Both the position numbers and the translations under genes were made by a program. A stretch of 64,000 nucleotides of DNA from Diplonema japonicum (Eukaryota; Euglenozoa; Diplonemea; Diplonemida; Diplonemidae). Where the stretch lies: positions 1 through 64,000 of the forward strand of contig OZ025689.1 in assembly GCA_964019335.1 (NCBI GenBank). The letters are read 5' to 3'. Of the stretch, positions 53,500-63,756 are shown piece by piece (the stretch's first letter is position 1; the number at the start of each line of letters is the position of its first letter). The notes under the pieces were generated by a model that had not been told where the DNA came from, did not search any database, and saw only the letters and a list, made by a program, of their open reading frames with translations.

Positions 53500-53637
53500 T
53501 TTCTCACCCCGACCTGCACGGTAGTGGGACACGACTGGTTTTCGTTAATAAAAGGCATTACTTGAAAGGCATTAGATTTAAAGAAAAACTTAAGGAAGTG
53601 GGTAATTATAAAAGAAAAGTCAATAAACAGCACAACC

Positions 53638-54334
53638 TCAAGCCTCGTCCTGCTGTGTGATGTGCGTCAATAGTTGGCAACATACCTTGGTCGCGTCCTT
53701 GGCGTCTTCGGCTTGAAGCTCTGCCTCGGCCTGCTTATTCCTTTCGAGGATGGCCTCGTTCCACTGTGTGTAAGTGTTTTTGATGAACTTGTCAAACTCA
53801 AAAACAGATTTCTTGAAAGTGTTCAGCGAGCGGAAGACGATCAGCTTAATGCCGGCCTGTGTGGGTTGTGGTTGCAGCAGGAAATACCTTGTTGTCCACA
53901 TCCATGAGCTGGTCCATGTGCATCACGAGGAGAGAGCCAGTGGCGTTTTCGGGATCATCTGCGATACTGACCTTCGTAAAGCGCCTGTCGTTGTTCCAGA
54001 TGTTTACGATGGGACCGTCCTTGAACTCCCTCTGCGGCGTAGCCCACGCGCTAACAACCTTCAAGGAGTTCATGTCGGCCCATTGGATGTAAATCTTCTT
54101 CTCCTTCTCTTCGTCAGCCATTACGATAGCCGCCTTCCCGTCCTCCATAACCGCCTCGTAGTCCAATTCTTTCAAGATCTCTATCAAGAATTCATTTGTC
54201 AGAAACGAAGCCTCTGACCTTTTTCCATACTGTTTCGGGTGCACTCCTCCTTGCTGAGGGTGATCCCCGACAAACGGCTCCCCCATGTCTCCGGTAACAA
54301 GAACGACAAGAGCTAGAAACACGTACTGCATCAT
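53638..54334 (-). CDS. Secreted YbjN-like (type III chaperone-like fold) protein
   Basis: Three exons (54334-53888, 53856-53686, 53652-53638) with introns of 31 and 33 nt give 210 aa; the last exon encodes only four residues. A signal peptide (M-M-Q-Y-V-F-L-A-L-V-V-L-V) precedes a domain with an F-L-I-E-I-L-K-E-L-D-Y helix, W-A-T-P-Q, I-V-N-I-W-N-N-D-R-R-F-T-K-V-S and L-V-M-H-M-D-Q strands. This matches the bacterial YbjN / sensory transduction regulator pattern, where W-N ... R-F is conserved. In bacteria these are cytosolic; a secretory signal on one is odd. The 33-nt intron has no stop and stays in frame. Confidence 0.6.
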
Positions 54335-54437
54335 TGTTAAGTATAAACCTGTTGGAGCATGACCGGCTGTGGATTGCAAGCAAAAACCCTTGAGGGATCC
54401 CGAAGGAAGCTGCCAACACCAACGTAACTGGCTAATG

Positions 54438-55079
54438 CTAGATCATCCTCAGCGTCTCTTCCAGCTCCTGCAAGGAGTGGGAGCTCGTGGGGGGCGTAAC
54501 ACAAATGCATATATCAGAGGTAGTCCGCGAGGCGCTCATAAGTGCTTCGTCCATCTCCGATGGGGAATACAGGCTGAGGGCGCTGCAGCGTGGTTTGGGA
54601 AGGTTCAGGGGGCTGTTCTTTGGGATAGTTTCGGAAACAATGTTCGCTTTCTGAAGACGGCGCCTCTTCTTCCACTCGGTGCGCAAATACCTGGCAAGCA
54701 GCAGTACTGTTGTAGGCAAGAAGACCGCTAAAATGACATACAAAGCAGCAACCTTGTTGTCAATGCTACCGTCGACCTGCACTGGCAGCACTGCCGTGTA
54801 ATTTGCTGACCACACTATACTACTGTTTCTACTACTGTTCTTCGAGACTCTCAGCGTAATGTTTCCGGCTTGCAAAAAAGCTAAGTCTGTAAAGACAAGC
54901 CTGCCAATGGAACTAATCTGCGTGACCTCATTCACTAAAGCAGGTGGTTCTGCCCAACACACATACACCACACCACTGTCATTCACAGCAACCCTGACCT
55001 CGGGGAGAACATCGCCCACTAAAACAGTGGTGTTGGTGTGGTACCCCACAGACAAGCACACCAGCAAGAAGCTCAGCAT
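54438..55079 (-). CDS. Small type I membrane protein
   Basis: A 213-aa product with a signal peptide (M-L-S-F-L-L-V-C-L-S-V-G), an ectodomain of about 100 residues with several N-x-S/T sites (N-T-T, N-I-T, N-S-S), a transmembrane helix (A-A-L-Y-V-I-L-A-V-F-L), a basic stop-transfer and a Ser/Pro-rich cytosolic tail. A short upstream ATG (four codons then TGA) overlaps the start region. Possible surface receptor subunit; family unknown. Confidence 0.6.
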   Translation of the reverse strand: MLSFLLVCLSVGYHTNTTVLVGDVLPEVRVAVNDSGVVYVCWAEPPALVNEVTQISSIGRLVFTDLAFLQAGNITLRVSKNSSRNSSIVWSANYTAVLPVQVDGSIDNKVAALYVILAVFLPTTVLLLARYLRTEWKKRRRLQKANIVSETIPKNSPLNLPKPRCSALSLYSPSEMDEALMSASRTTSDICICVTPPTSSHSLQELEETLRMI

Positions 55080-55161
55080 ACACCCATGTTGTCCTGAGGC
55101 AGTCAAGGCTACGGCTCTTAATTGGTAGTGAAAACGAAAGAAAAACACTAGTAAACACTGA

Positions 55162-56544
55162 CTACTCAAGGTGCTTTGTGTTGCTGCCTTCTAAAGAGTC
55201 AACTCGGGTGACCTTCTCACCGCGTCGCTGGAGGGAGAGCAGCAACCTGCGGTGCTCAAGCTCTTGCGGGCTGGGAAGGTGCGCAACACCTTTGATGTTT
55301 ATCGGGCTACCATCAGGCACCCTACCGTGGCGGAGAGATGAGGACATTTTCGCAAGCGGGAGGTGAGGGAAAGTGGGTTCTTCCGATTCCCACCCTATCA
55401 TTGCCTTGTTCACTTCCCCATTGTGGTTATAAGGCGGCGTGATGACGCCCTGGCAACCACCAATGTGATTCACCCATGTAGGGGTGAATCTTAGGGCCGC
55501 CCATTTCGTCTTCCCGATCAGCAACCTATCGTCAAACAGCCACGGCTTCCCTTTGCCCCACATCCTCATTTGCTCCAGCTGAGACTGATACACCAGCTCC
55601 GTGTCAGCGTGGTGCGGGATGTACGATGTCTTTGGTGAGATCAGCGGGACTGTGTGGTACCTTCTCGCTTTCCTCAATAACATCTCCTTCGGCCCCAAGA
55701 GCTTCGCAAGCTTGGCATACGTGGTAGGCGACCGCAGCCCACCATTCCAATAGTGCGCCTCGGCTTTCATGATAGTGTGCCCCGTCAGTGTGTCCACAAA
55801 GCTGAACCCCCTTATTCTCCTAAACTCGTTGTACAGATCCTTCATGTGGATCGTGTGGTTCTCGATGTAGCCTAACGCAGGGAGCGAAGGGAATCCCAGA
55901 ATTTCTCTGTTGTAGGCCAAAGCCTGTTCAGACTCCTCCCACATGGCGTGAGGGAGGCAGCGTACGGTGGGGTACTGGGAGCTTTCCAGGGCGTGATGTA
56001 TTAGTGGGTCGGCAGAGGGGGCTTTATCGAGCTTCTCTCGGCTGACGTAGAAGTACATCTGCATGGAGTTGGAGTGCTTTCCCACTGTGGTCGTGGTGTC
56101 TGAGTGCTGCCACACCCACAGGCTGACTGGTACCATTCCATTCTCACAGACCACAGGATGCAGGTCTTGACCTTGCATCATTTCGGCAACCACATCTGCT
56201 TCTGCCCACCCGCCGAAGACGAGTGCTGACGACCACGTGAACTGAAATGGCACGGGCATAGGACCCAACGAGGTTGGCACGTAACCCGTCAGTGGATACT
56301 CCTGGAAGATGGGGTCAGTATTCTCCTGTACTTTCGCAACTTCCTCTTCACCCATCTGCAGCTTCTCCTCCCATGTCCTTCGGATCATGTCCCTCACCTC
56401 CTCTCTGCTAAACATGTCACCCTCCTCCCTCAGACTGTCATCCCTCTGTGCCTCGCTCACGTCACTTGCCTCTTTCTCCACCACCTTGTCCGACTTCCAT
56501 CTCCATGCATTCGCACGAGTGAGCGGCCTCAGGAACGACCTCAT
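55162..56544 (-). CDS. Unknown protein with mitochondrial-type presequence
   Basis: An intron-free 460-aa protein starting at M-R-S-F-L-R-P-L-T-R-A, an Arg-rich, acid-free amphipathic presequence. Globular mixed alpha/beta sequence follows, rich in Trp, His and Tyr: F-T-W-S-S-A-L-V-F-G-G-W-A-E-A, G-F-P-S-L-P-A-L-G-Y, W-N-G-G-L-R-S-P, I-G-G-C-Q-G-V-I-T-P-P-Y-N. I do not recognise the fold; a distant acetoacetate decarboxylase-like barrel is only a guess. Confidence 0.65.
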   Translation of the reverse strand: MRSFLRPLTRANAWRWKSDKVVEKEASDVSEAQRDDSLREEGDMFSREEVRDMIRRTWEEKLQMGEEEVAKVQENTDPIFQEYPLTGYVPTSLGPMPVPFQFTWSSALVFGGWAEADVVAEMMQGQDLHPVVCENGMVPVSLWVWQHSDTTTTVGKHSNSMQMYFYVSREKLDKAPSADPLIHHALESSQYPTVRCLPHAMWEESEQALAYNREILGFPSLPALGYIENHTIHMKDLYNEFRRIRGFSFVDTLTGHTIMKAEAHYWNGGLRSPTTYAKLAKLLGPKEMLLRKARRYHTVPLISPKTSYIPHHADTELVYQSQLEQMRMWGKGKPWLFDDRLLIGKTKWAALRFTPTWVNHIGGCQGVITPPYNHNGEVNKAMIGWESEEPTFPHLPLAKMSSSLRHGRVPDGSPINIKGVAHLPSPQELEHRRLLLSLQRRGEKVTRVDSLEGSNTKHLE

Positions 56545-57244
56545 GATACCTATAAGTGTGGATGTGCTGAACATGAGATACATTCATTGTTATTTAGATC
56601 GAAATCGAAGTTCGAACGGAGTCCGGATTAAGTTTTCGGGTATTTACAGCCGTTCGGTATTTGCTGTCTTAGCCATCGTCTTTCAGTTTGGGGCAGGGGC
56701 CAGGGGCCAACAAAATAAGTTATTGATCAAAGGGACAGTAATGAGAAAGGTAGTGATAGTGTCCTGGGGAAAACTTACGTAAGTAACGAAAGAAGTGGCT
56801 GCACGTTAATGGATCAAGGATATTCGAGCTGTTCACCTCCAAAGCGTTGCAAAATCTCTCCGCATCGTTTGTTGGTTAGCCCAGACTTCGACTTCACTGT
56901 CGTCTTTCCCTTTTTAACGTTCCTAGGATTGCACTGGGAAAGTACCAAACGAGGGCCCCAAAAATTAGAACATGATTCTGGGCACTTCTGGGGCCGAAAA
57001 CCATCGGGAAACGGGGGTTTGGGTGATTTGTGGGCACTTTTGGGGTGGTTAGAGTTTTTTTAAGGGACCAAAATGCCCTTGGCGAAGAAACTGAAAAATG
57101 GCAAAAAACGACCCCTTTATGACCCCCTACCCCCCGTATTCGCTAAACTCCGAACGGGAAAATGTTCGGGTCCAGAGGGTTTTGTTTTTATAGCGACGGA
57201 ACATTAAAGTACTTACTTAACAAAATACTAGAATGGTACAATAG
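56545..57244. other. Intergenic region, possibly decayed repeat
   Basis: 700 bp without a supported gene. G-rich words such as TTTTGGGGTGGTTAGAGT near 57035 weakly resemble, in reverse, GACCACCC-type words in the element at 59742-60083, so an old repeat copy may lie here. Low confidence. Confidence 0.3.
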
Positions 57245-59712
57245 CTAGCCTTTAATATTACTCCCCTTCCGCTTTGCTGGCTTCGATTTCGATTTACTTG
57301 CAGCACCTGATGTGCTCTTCACGCTGAGGGACCGTTCTTTGCTGATGCCCATGCGTCGTTCCAGCTCCTTAACCTTCAATTCTGTTTTACTTAGTTGCTC
57401 TGCCACTTGTTTCGCCTTTTCTTTTGCTCGTTGTTGTTCTTTTGTTGCTAGCTGCAGTTCAAGCAATTGTGGCGCGAACTCCTTCTCATTTTCTGCAAGG
57501 TGTTTTTTTTTTTTCTTCTCTTTTTGGTTATTGTGAACTCCATACTCTCTTGGTAGCTTTTGATTTCTTGCTCGATTTTCAGTTGGTCCTTCTTCATGCG
57601 GTTAATCTTCTCGTCTTCGCTTTTGAGTTTGTTTTCAATCTTCCTTCGCACATTTTCTTGTTTCTGTTTCTCACGTTGCAGCTCGTCGCTCCGTGCTGCC
57701 ATGGCCTCCTCTTCTCTTGCGCGGCGCATGGATATTGTGTTGTATTCCTCTTCAAGTTTCTTAACATTGCCAAGGTACCCTGCCACGAGCTGTTTGACAT
57801 GTTCTTTCTTCTGCGACAAGTTCTCCTGCGTGATCTCCCTCCTTTTAATTTCTTGCACGATCTCTTCTTGTGTCCCGTGCAGTGTGGCCTCGTCTACCTT
57901 CAGCACGTCGATCTGCGACATTAAACGTGGTGCTGCCTGCCGTTTCCAAGCCTTGATATTCTTCTGGAGGTACGTTGCCACTGCGGAATAGCTCTTGAAC
58001 GAGAAGTCGTTATATGAAAAATCCAACTCGAGGATGCTTGTGTTCGTGCGCAAGGCTTCTGCAATGGCGTTCCTGCGTTGTTAATGAATCGTGTCAGCAA
58101 AGAACTAGAGGCATACCCAGAAAGCTTGATGTTGTTCTGCTTGATGTTCAAATGCTGCAGCGTGTTGTTGCTGGCGATCATCTCAGCGAGTGCCTTCCCA
58201 CCCGCATCGCTGACCTTGTTGTTCCCGATGTCCAAGAACCGCAGTGTTGTGTTCGCATGCAGTGCCTGCGCGATGGCAATGGCCCCCTCGTTTCCCAACA
58301 GGTTGTCTTGCATCTCAAGCTTCACCAGCGTTGCCTGCACTGCGAGCATGTCCCCTATCCGCACGCCCGCTTCAGGTGATATCTCGCACTTGCACATCGA
58401 GAGGTGTGTCAGAGACCTTTTGCGTGATATTTGACTGCGTCACAAAGCACACCTGTTGTCTTTGATTGTCTGTGCCAACTCCTCTGCAGCCTCTCCGCAC
58501 TCGTTGCCGTCAAGCTTCAGTACCCGCAGCACAGGAACCGTCTTGAACACGTTCGCTAACCATCTGCGATTCTTGAACACGCTGTGGTTAGAACATACCG
58601 CAGACCCTGCACCTTGATGTTATTGAAAGACAGATTCAAGAGTTCTATCTTCTCAGCAGCATTGCTGGGCATCTTGAGCGCCGCTGCGAGAACTGCCGCG
58701 CCCTTGTCTCTGATGTCATTCCTCTCAAGGTTTATGTTCTGTGTTTCATTCCAGTTAAGTAACGTATGCTACATACCCTTAAATTGCTGCTGTTCAGCAG
58801 TGGTCCCAGAACCGTGCACCCTTCCCACCCAAGATTGTTGCTCCCCAGGTCCAGTTCTGTCAAGGTTTGGTTCTGCTCTAGCCCGCTGGACATCAGCATC
58901 AGGCCTTCATTCCCCAGCCCGTTGGCCCCTAAACTCAGAATGGCCAAGGTTTCGTTTACGGCCAAGGCAGCACCGAAAGCCTTGGCGCCAGTGGACCCCA
59001 GGTGGTTCCTGTTAATGCCTGACAGACCACTCAAGTCGAGTGACGTGACAGTGCAGTTAGACTGCAGCGCTTCTGCGATTTTCTCCGCACCTACGAAACC
59101 GATATCGTTAGACTTCAATGCGATGTGCACCAGCGCGTCGTTCAGCATAAGCAGCTCTGCTATCCGTATGGCGCCTGCATCTTTCAGTCTGTTCCCGCTC
59201 AGGTCAAGCACAGCAAAGTGCTCATTGTCGGCCAAGAACGATGCAATGCACCCGGCACTGTGGTTGCCCAGCCCGTTCTCGCGCAGTGTGAAGTGCATTC
59301 CTCTGCAATTCTGTGACAGCAGCTGTATAAATCTGCTTTCTCTTTTCCGATTGGGCTGCAACCCTTGGTCGAGACACTTCGCATGATACAAGTCAGACAC
59401 TTCAGCTACGCTGAGATGCACCTTCTCCTCTTCCTCTTGCCGGAGGATCTGCTTGTCCACAAGTTCGTCGAACGAGGTGTACGAAGCAACATACGCCATG
59501 CCGGGCGGTAGGGGGCGTGGGAGAATCGTTTCCTCGTCTTCCGCATTGCACAGGAACTGCGGCGTCTGTGTCTTGTACCTTCGGGTCGAGTTCGTCGAAG
59601 AAGCTGACGTGGGACGGTTCTTCCCAACAGATGGCGGGCGTGGGCCTGCAGAGGCTGGCCGCGATGAGAACGTCTGTCTAGCGGGAGAACTAGAGCGCTC
59701 CTGTACTTCCAT
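57245..59712 (-). CDS. Leucine-rich-repeat / coiled-coil protein
   Basis: Six exons (59712-58777, 58738-58599, 58563-58453, 58416-58117, 58072-57546, 57492-57245) with introns of 38, 35, 36, 44 and 53 nt give 753 aa. A disordered N-terminus of about 60 residues precedes at least a dozen ribonuclease-inhibitor-type LRRs (L-x-x-L-x-L-x-x-N-x-L/I; for example V-L-D-L-S-G-N-R-L and L-R-F-L-D-I-G-N-N-K-V). A coiled coil and Lys/Ser-rich tail follow. The 53-nt intron covers an A12 run that otherwise looks like a frameshift. The 35-nt intron keeps a TTCTAAC branch-point-like sequence. RI-type LRR plus coiled coil fits flagellar or regulatory scaffolds. Confidence 0.85.
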
Positions 59713-59741
59713 ATTTCTAGGGTTGTACAGTCTGTGAATAG

Positions 59742-60083
59742 TAATATGAGCTCGTCCGGATCCCCCCCCTCACCCCATTTTAACAATGTTTAAGAGTCCA
59801 GACCACCCAAAATGACCCCAGAGGTTTCACAGATTTTCAACCTGCGTCCATTCCTCCTCGCTTTTCACGGAAGAACTAAAATAAAAAATGGAGCCTGGGT
59901 TATTTGTAATTCCTGAACACCAAAAACCAAAAAAAAACCAAGAAACCATATTTTTGCACACACGTTTTAAAAATAAAACAAAGCGGCGAGAACTGTGACC
60001 TTTTTGGTCCAAATCTTACGGGGTCTCTTTTGCTACCTAGGAGGGTCATTTGTTGACATTTCCTTCCGAACGAGCTCATATTA
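59742..60083. mobile_element. MITE-like element with 19-20 bp terminal inverted repeats
   Basis: TAATATGAGCTCGTCCGGA at 59742-59760 is matched, with one substitution, by the reverse complement of 60065-60083. The 342-bp interior is AT-rich and non-coding. TA at both outer ends could be the target duplication of a Tc1/mariner-type transposase supplied in trans (inference). It fills most of the 525-bp gap between the kinase and the LRR gene. Confidence 0.65.
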
Positions 60084-60237
60084 TATTATATGAAACCCAT
60101 CTTTTCGCCTGTTCCTAAGAATTATTGGACCACCCGTTCCATTGGACAAAGAGGGTACATCATCAGAACGCGGCAGTGGCCAGAAACAAAATAAAGATGT
60201 GGCACAACTCACTCACAATGGAAATTGAGAACAAGAG

Positions 60238-62313
60238 TTATTCTTCTATTTGCCTGACGGCTTTATCACCTCCAACAGGTGTCTTCGGTATCATCTTATC
60301 GACAACGTGCGAGCTCAGCATATTTACGTCAGTGGACGAAGTGACGGCCTCCTTGGCTTTCTTCAAGAGGTATGCCCGCATATCGTCAATGCGCGTCCTG
60401 CGTGGCTTGTAGCTAATTGTGGGTTTGTCATACGCTTGATGTCTCTCCAACTTCATGTTCCTCAGATTACTCCAGCTCCCAGTAGATCGTAAAGGCAGCT
60501 TTCCTTCCAAGCGCTTTCTCTTATTTTGATGCCAGTACATTTTCAGCTTGTTGAAGTACACCATCCTGAGACCATTGGAAAACATCGACAGCATCAGCAT
60601 CGTCATCTGTTCCACCTTGTTAATCATCCCACGCTTTTGCTGTACTTGCCGTTGATCTTTTGAACTCTTCGCCCAGCGTTCCCATTTGTCAAAATGAATT
60701 TTCAACCTGCTCTGATTGCTATTGTCGATATAGGCAGCAGCGATCTTACTAGTGTTGCACCCTGTTATCGGCCCCACATTGCTTTCCGTAGCGGCCAGCA
60801 GAGGCCACGTATGGAACAGAAGCCTGGTGGCATTCTGGCGCTGTACGGGGTCTCTTTGCAGACAGGAGATGCAGAAGTCGGTTAAGTCCTTGTCGGTTAG
60901 GCACTCAGGGGGGAGCTGGATGGGCAAAGACGTATTGCAAATGTATCTGATATGCTCCAGCTGGTTGGCGCACATATGCCTGAACGGTACATTTGCTGTA
61001 AGCATCTCCTGCACGGTGCAGCCTAAGGACCAAACGTCTACAGACTCGTCATACTCTTGCTGCATCACAACCTCCGGAGCCATCCAGAACGGCGTTCCTT
61101 CCAGGCTCTGTCTCCGCGGTCTTATGTCGCTTACCAATGCTGATGCACCGAAATCGCCAAGCTTGCACTCACCATCAACTGTAATTAAGATGTTAGCCCC
61201 TTTGATATCCCTATGCACGACCTTCCTGGAGTGCAAGTATTGTATGCCAATCAAGATCTGCCGTGTGTAGTAGCATGCTGTCTCTAACGACAAGCTACCG
61301 AATTGTTTCAGCACATCCGCTAGGGACCCCCCGGGGACGTACTCCATGAAGATGTTGACAGCAGCACCTGCTCGCTCTGTGAACAGGTAGCGTATGACAT
61401 TAGGGTGGTCCAGCTGTTTCATCGTAGATATCTCATTCTGGAGCTTTACAAGCTTCGATTTAATTTCTGCGTCTTGCAGGTTGAACTGGATGCTTTTGAC
61501 AGCCATCAGTTCCCCAGTGTCACAGTTAAGTCCAACGTGCACGCGACCATAGCCACCTTGACCCAGTAGGGCGCCCTTCTTCCAATTGAGATTCTTTCCA
61601 ACATCGCGTTGTTGTCTGCGTGGTGAGGCAGTGTGATTCACCTGCCGTCGTTGCACGTTGGGGACTTCCATGGCTTCCAGTTCTTCATCCACGGTGATGA
61701 TTCTGGTTTCGCTCTCACCGTGGCTTGAAGAATCACACAGGCTTGTCTGACAACGCTTTGCCAGCACCGGCGTGGGTTTGAAATGCTCGCCAGGGTACAA
61801 GCCGAGTTGTATCAAGCTTAGTGCAAAAATGATGAAGAGAGGGCAGGTGTGAAACCACATGGGCACATGGCGGGTTGAGGGTGTCTCGAAAATAGTAACC
61901 ACTAACATAAGAACCCCCCATATTGCATTGTGGATGGTCACGTAGAGCTCAGAGTGTAACCGAATCACACTCATGGCGCTGCACAGGAAAAACCCAAAGG
62001 CGCTGCCGCCCATCGAAGGACCAAAGTACGCGAAATTCCAAATGCTCAGGCAGAGCACTTCTACTTGAAGAACACTGGAAATGACCCTCGCCAATTTGCA
62101 CGCGCTATCTTGATGTAACCAAAAGTAAAAACTCGCTGCGAGTAGCACCACGAATCCCTGGGAACAGAACACAATTCCCAACACCTGTGACATTGAACCT
62201 CATTGTGATCATACCTTGCCAATACCCGTTGCCTCTAATATGGTCAGGATAAGGACGGGGATAGTCTGCAATGCACCGCATAATGCAGCCGCGGGGGGGA
62301 CGCCCTTATTCAT
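60238..62313 (-). CDS. Membrane-anchored Ser/Thr kinase, MAP3K (STE11) type
   Basis: Two exons (62313-62215 and 62184-60238) with a 30-nt intron give 681 aa. The first exon and the start of the second provide five to six hydrophobic helices (to about residue 175). The kinase domain follows: G-Q-G-G-Y-G-R-V, ATP lysine in M-A-V-K-S-I, H-R-D-I-K-G-A-N, L-G-D-F-G-A-S and W-M-A-P-E-V, all intact. A helical basic tail ends it. It is the second MAP3K-like kinase with its own membrane part in this window; the other is at 26197-28190. A multi-span sensor fused to a kinase suggests direct environmental sensing. An upstream ATG at 62323 gives only five codons. Confidence 0.88.
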
Positions 62314-62392
62314 GCGGGATCATGTGAACTCTGTTGTGTAGGCGTGGGATGTGAGAAGAGGCAAAAACACAAATACAAATACAGGTACAATA

Positions 62393-63667
62393 CTAACCGG
62401 TGCCTCCATCGACGTTAACGTTTGAGGACCTCCTCCTGCTCATAGATGGGCCTGAAAGGGTAGCTGAGGGGGCGGAGGGGACAGACGATGTGTTGGATGC
62501 CCGTCGCGCCGTGTGGGCGAGAGAAACAGGAGTGTCTTGGGCTATTTGCAATGGGGTTACAGGTGCAGACAGGTCGGCGTGACTTAGCACAGGTGTGTTC
62601 TGACTTACTGCGCCCTCTGCTTGCTTGAGCTTGTGCTGCTGTTGCATATCACGTAGCTGTGCCTGCAGAAACTCCAGCATATGCTTCTGCTCCGCCACCT
62701 GTGGCTGTGAGTGCGTCTGGGATGGGGTCTGCGCTGTTTGCGGAACAAAAGGCTGCTGCACATGCTGCGTAATTACAACTTGCGGCTGTGACATTTGCAC
62801 TACTTGCTGTGTGCGTGTTACCTGAGGCAATTGCTGTACTTGCTGTGTCTGCGTTTGCACTGGAGGGATCTGTTGTCCCTGCGGTGCCCGTGCTCTTTCA
62901 GCAAGTTCTCGCTCTTTAAGATGCTGCAACCTCACGATATCCTCTTGTTTGTCCAGCTCTTCTGCCATGATTCTCTGCTTGGCTTCGCTTTGCCTACCAA
63001 GAGTCTCTAACTTTTGCTTGGCCAAATGTTGCTCTCGTTCGATGCTCAGCAGCCTTGTCTGGATCATTCTGCTCTCCTGCGCTACCCCCTGTTGCTGGTT
63101 GGCCTTTTGTTCCAACGCCAGCTTGGTCGTCTCAATGTATCGCCGCGCCCTTATGGCAGCAGTGCATTCTATATCACGATAGGGAGAAGCAGTCCGGCCC
63201 TGGGGAACATGCACTGGTGATACAGATGGCTCAGAGAAGTGAGCGGGTGTGAATTCTGTGGGAGAATGACGCTCATGCGGACCAGGCACCGGAGTAGTAG
63301 GTTTTTCAGGAATGAGATGCTGTAGCTCCCTCAGCCGCTTTCTTGCCGCTTCAAGTTCTTGAATTAGTGCTACGACCGCAGAACGTAATTCGGGTTGACT
63401 ATCTGCAGTAGATCCAGCCCCATCCAGCAGTCCCGCCAGCCACGCCCATATCGCCCGTCCTTCTGCTGAGGCCAGCAGTGATTCATTCTCAGGAGGAGGG
63501 AAGGGGCTCAGCCTTGAATCCTGCGCCGTGCTGCTGCGGGCCCTCAGCACACTGGCGGAAATAGCATCATTCTTCATTGCTTCCATCATATACTGTTGGA
63601 TCGACTCACGCTGCAGTCGGCACTGCTCAATGCTAGCTTCCATTTGGTACAAGACCTCAGGCTCCAT
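62393..63667 (-). CDS. Gln-rich coiled-coil protein
   Basis: A 424-aa product starting M-E-P-E-V-L-Y-Q-M-E-A. Upstream is a T/C-rich tract and CACAG two bases before the ATG, a good splice acceptor. N-terminal and central coiled coils (E-A-A-R-K-R-L-R-E-L-Q; Q-E-S-R-M-I-Q-T-R-L) lead to a Gln/Val/Thr-rich stretch and a Ser/Pro tail with a polybasic S-R-R-R-S-S. Function unknown. Confidence 0.65.
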   Translation of the reverse strand: MEPEVLYQMEASIEQCRLQRESIQQYMMEAMKNDAISASVLRARSSTAQDSRLSPFPPPENESLLASAEGRAIWAWLAGLLDGAGSTADSQPELRSAVVALIQELEAARKRLRELQHLIPEKPTTPVPGPHERHSPTEFTPAHFSEPSVSPVHVPQGRTASPYRDIECTAAIRARRYIETTKLALEQKANQQQGVAQESRMIQTRLLSIEREQHLAKQKLETLGRQSEAKQRIMAEELDKQEDIVRLQHLKERELAERARAPQGQQIPPVQTQTQQVQQLPQVTRTQQVVQMSQPQVVITQHVQQPFVPQTAQTPSQTHSQPQVAEQKHMLEFLQAQLRDMQQQHKLKQAEGAVSQNTPVLSHADLSAPVTPLQIAQDTPVSLAHTARRASNTSSVPSAPSATLSGPSMSRRRSSNVNVDGGTG

Positions 63668-63756
63668 GTCTGTGATGGCTAACACCGGGAAAGGGGAAAA
63701 AAGAATGATACATGCAGAACTGATAGGCTAGATTGCTGGCTGATGCGTTTGATTTA

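Noticed and set aside
56809-57063. Plus-strand 84-codon frame in the 56.5-57.2 kb gap
   Set aside because: No homology, opposite to every neighbouring gene, and G-rich repeat-like DNA explains it.
57493-57545. Homopolymer frameshift (A12) in the LRR gene
   Set aside because: A 53-nt intron beginning GTATGG and ending TTGCAG spans the run and restores the frame exactly, consistent with the other introns.
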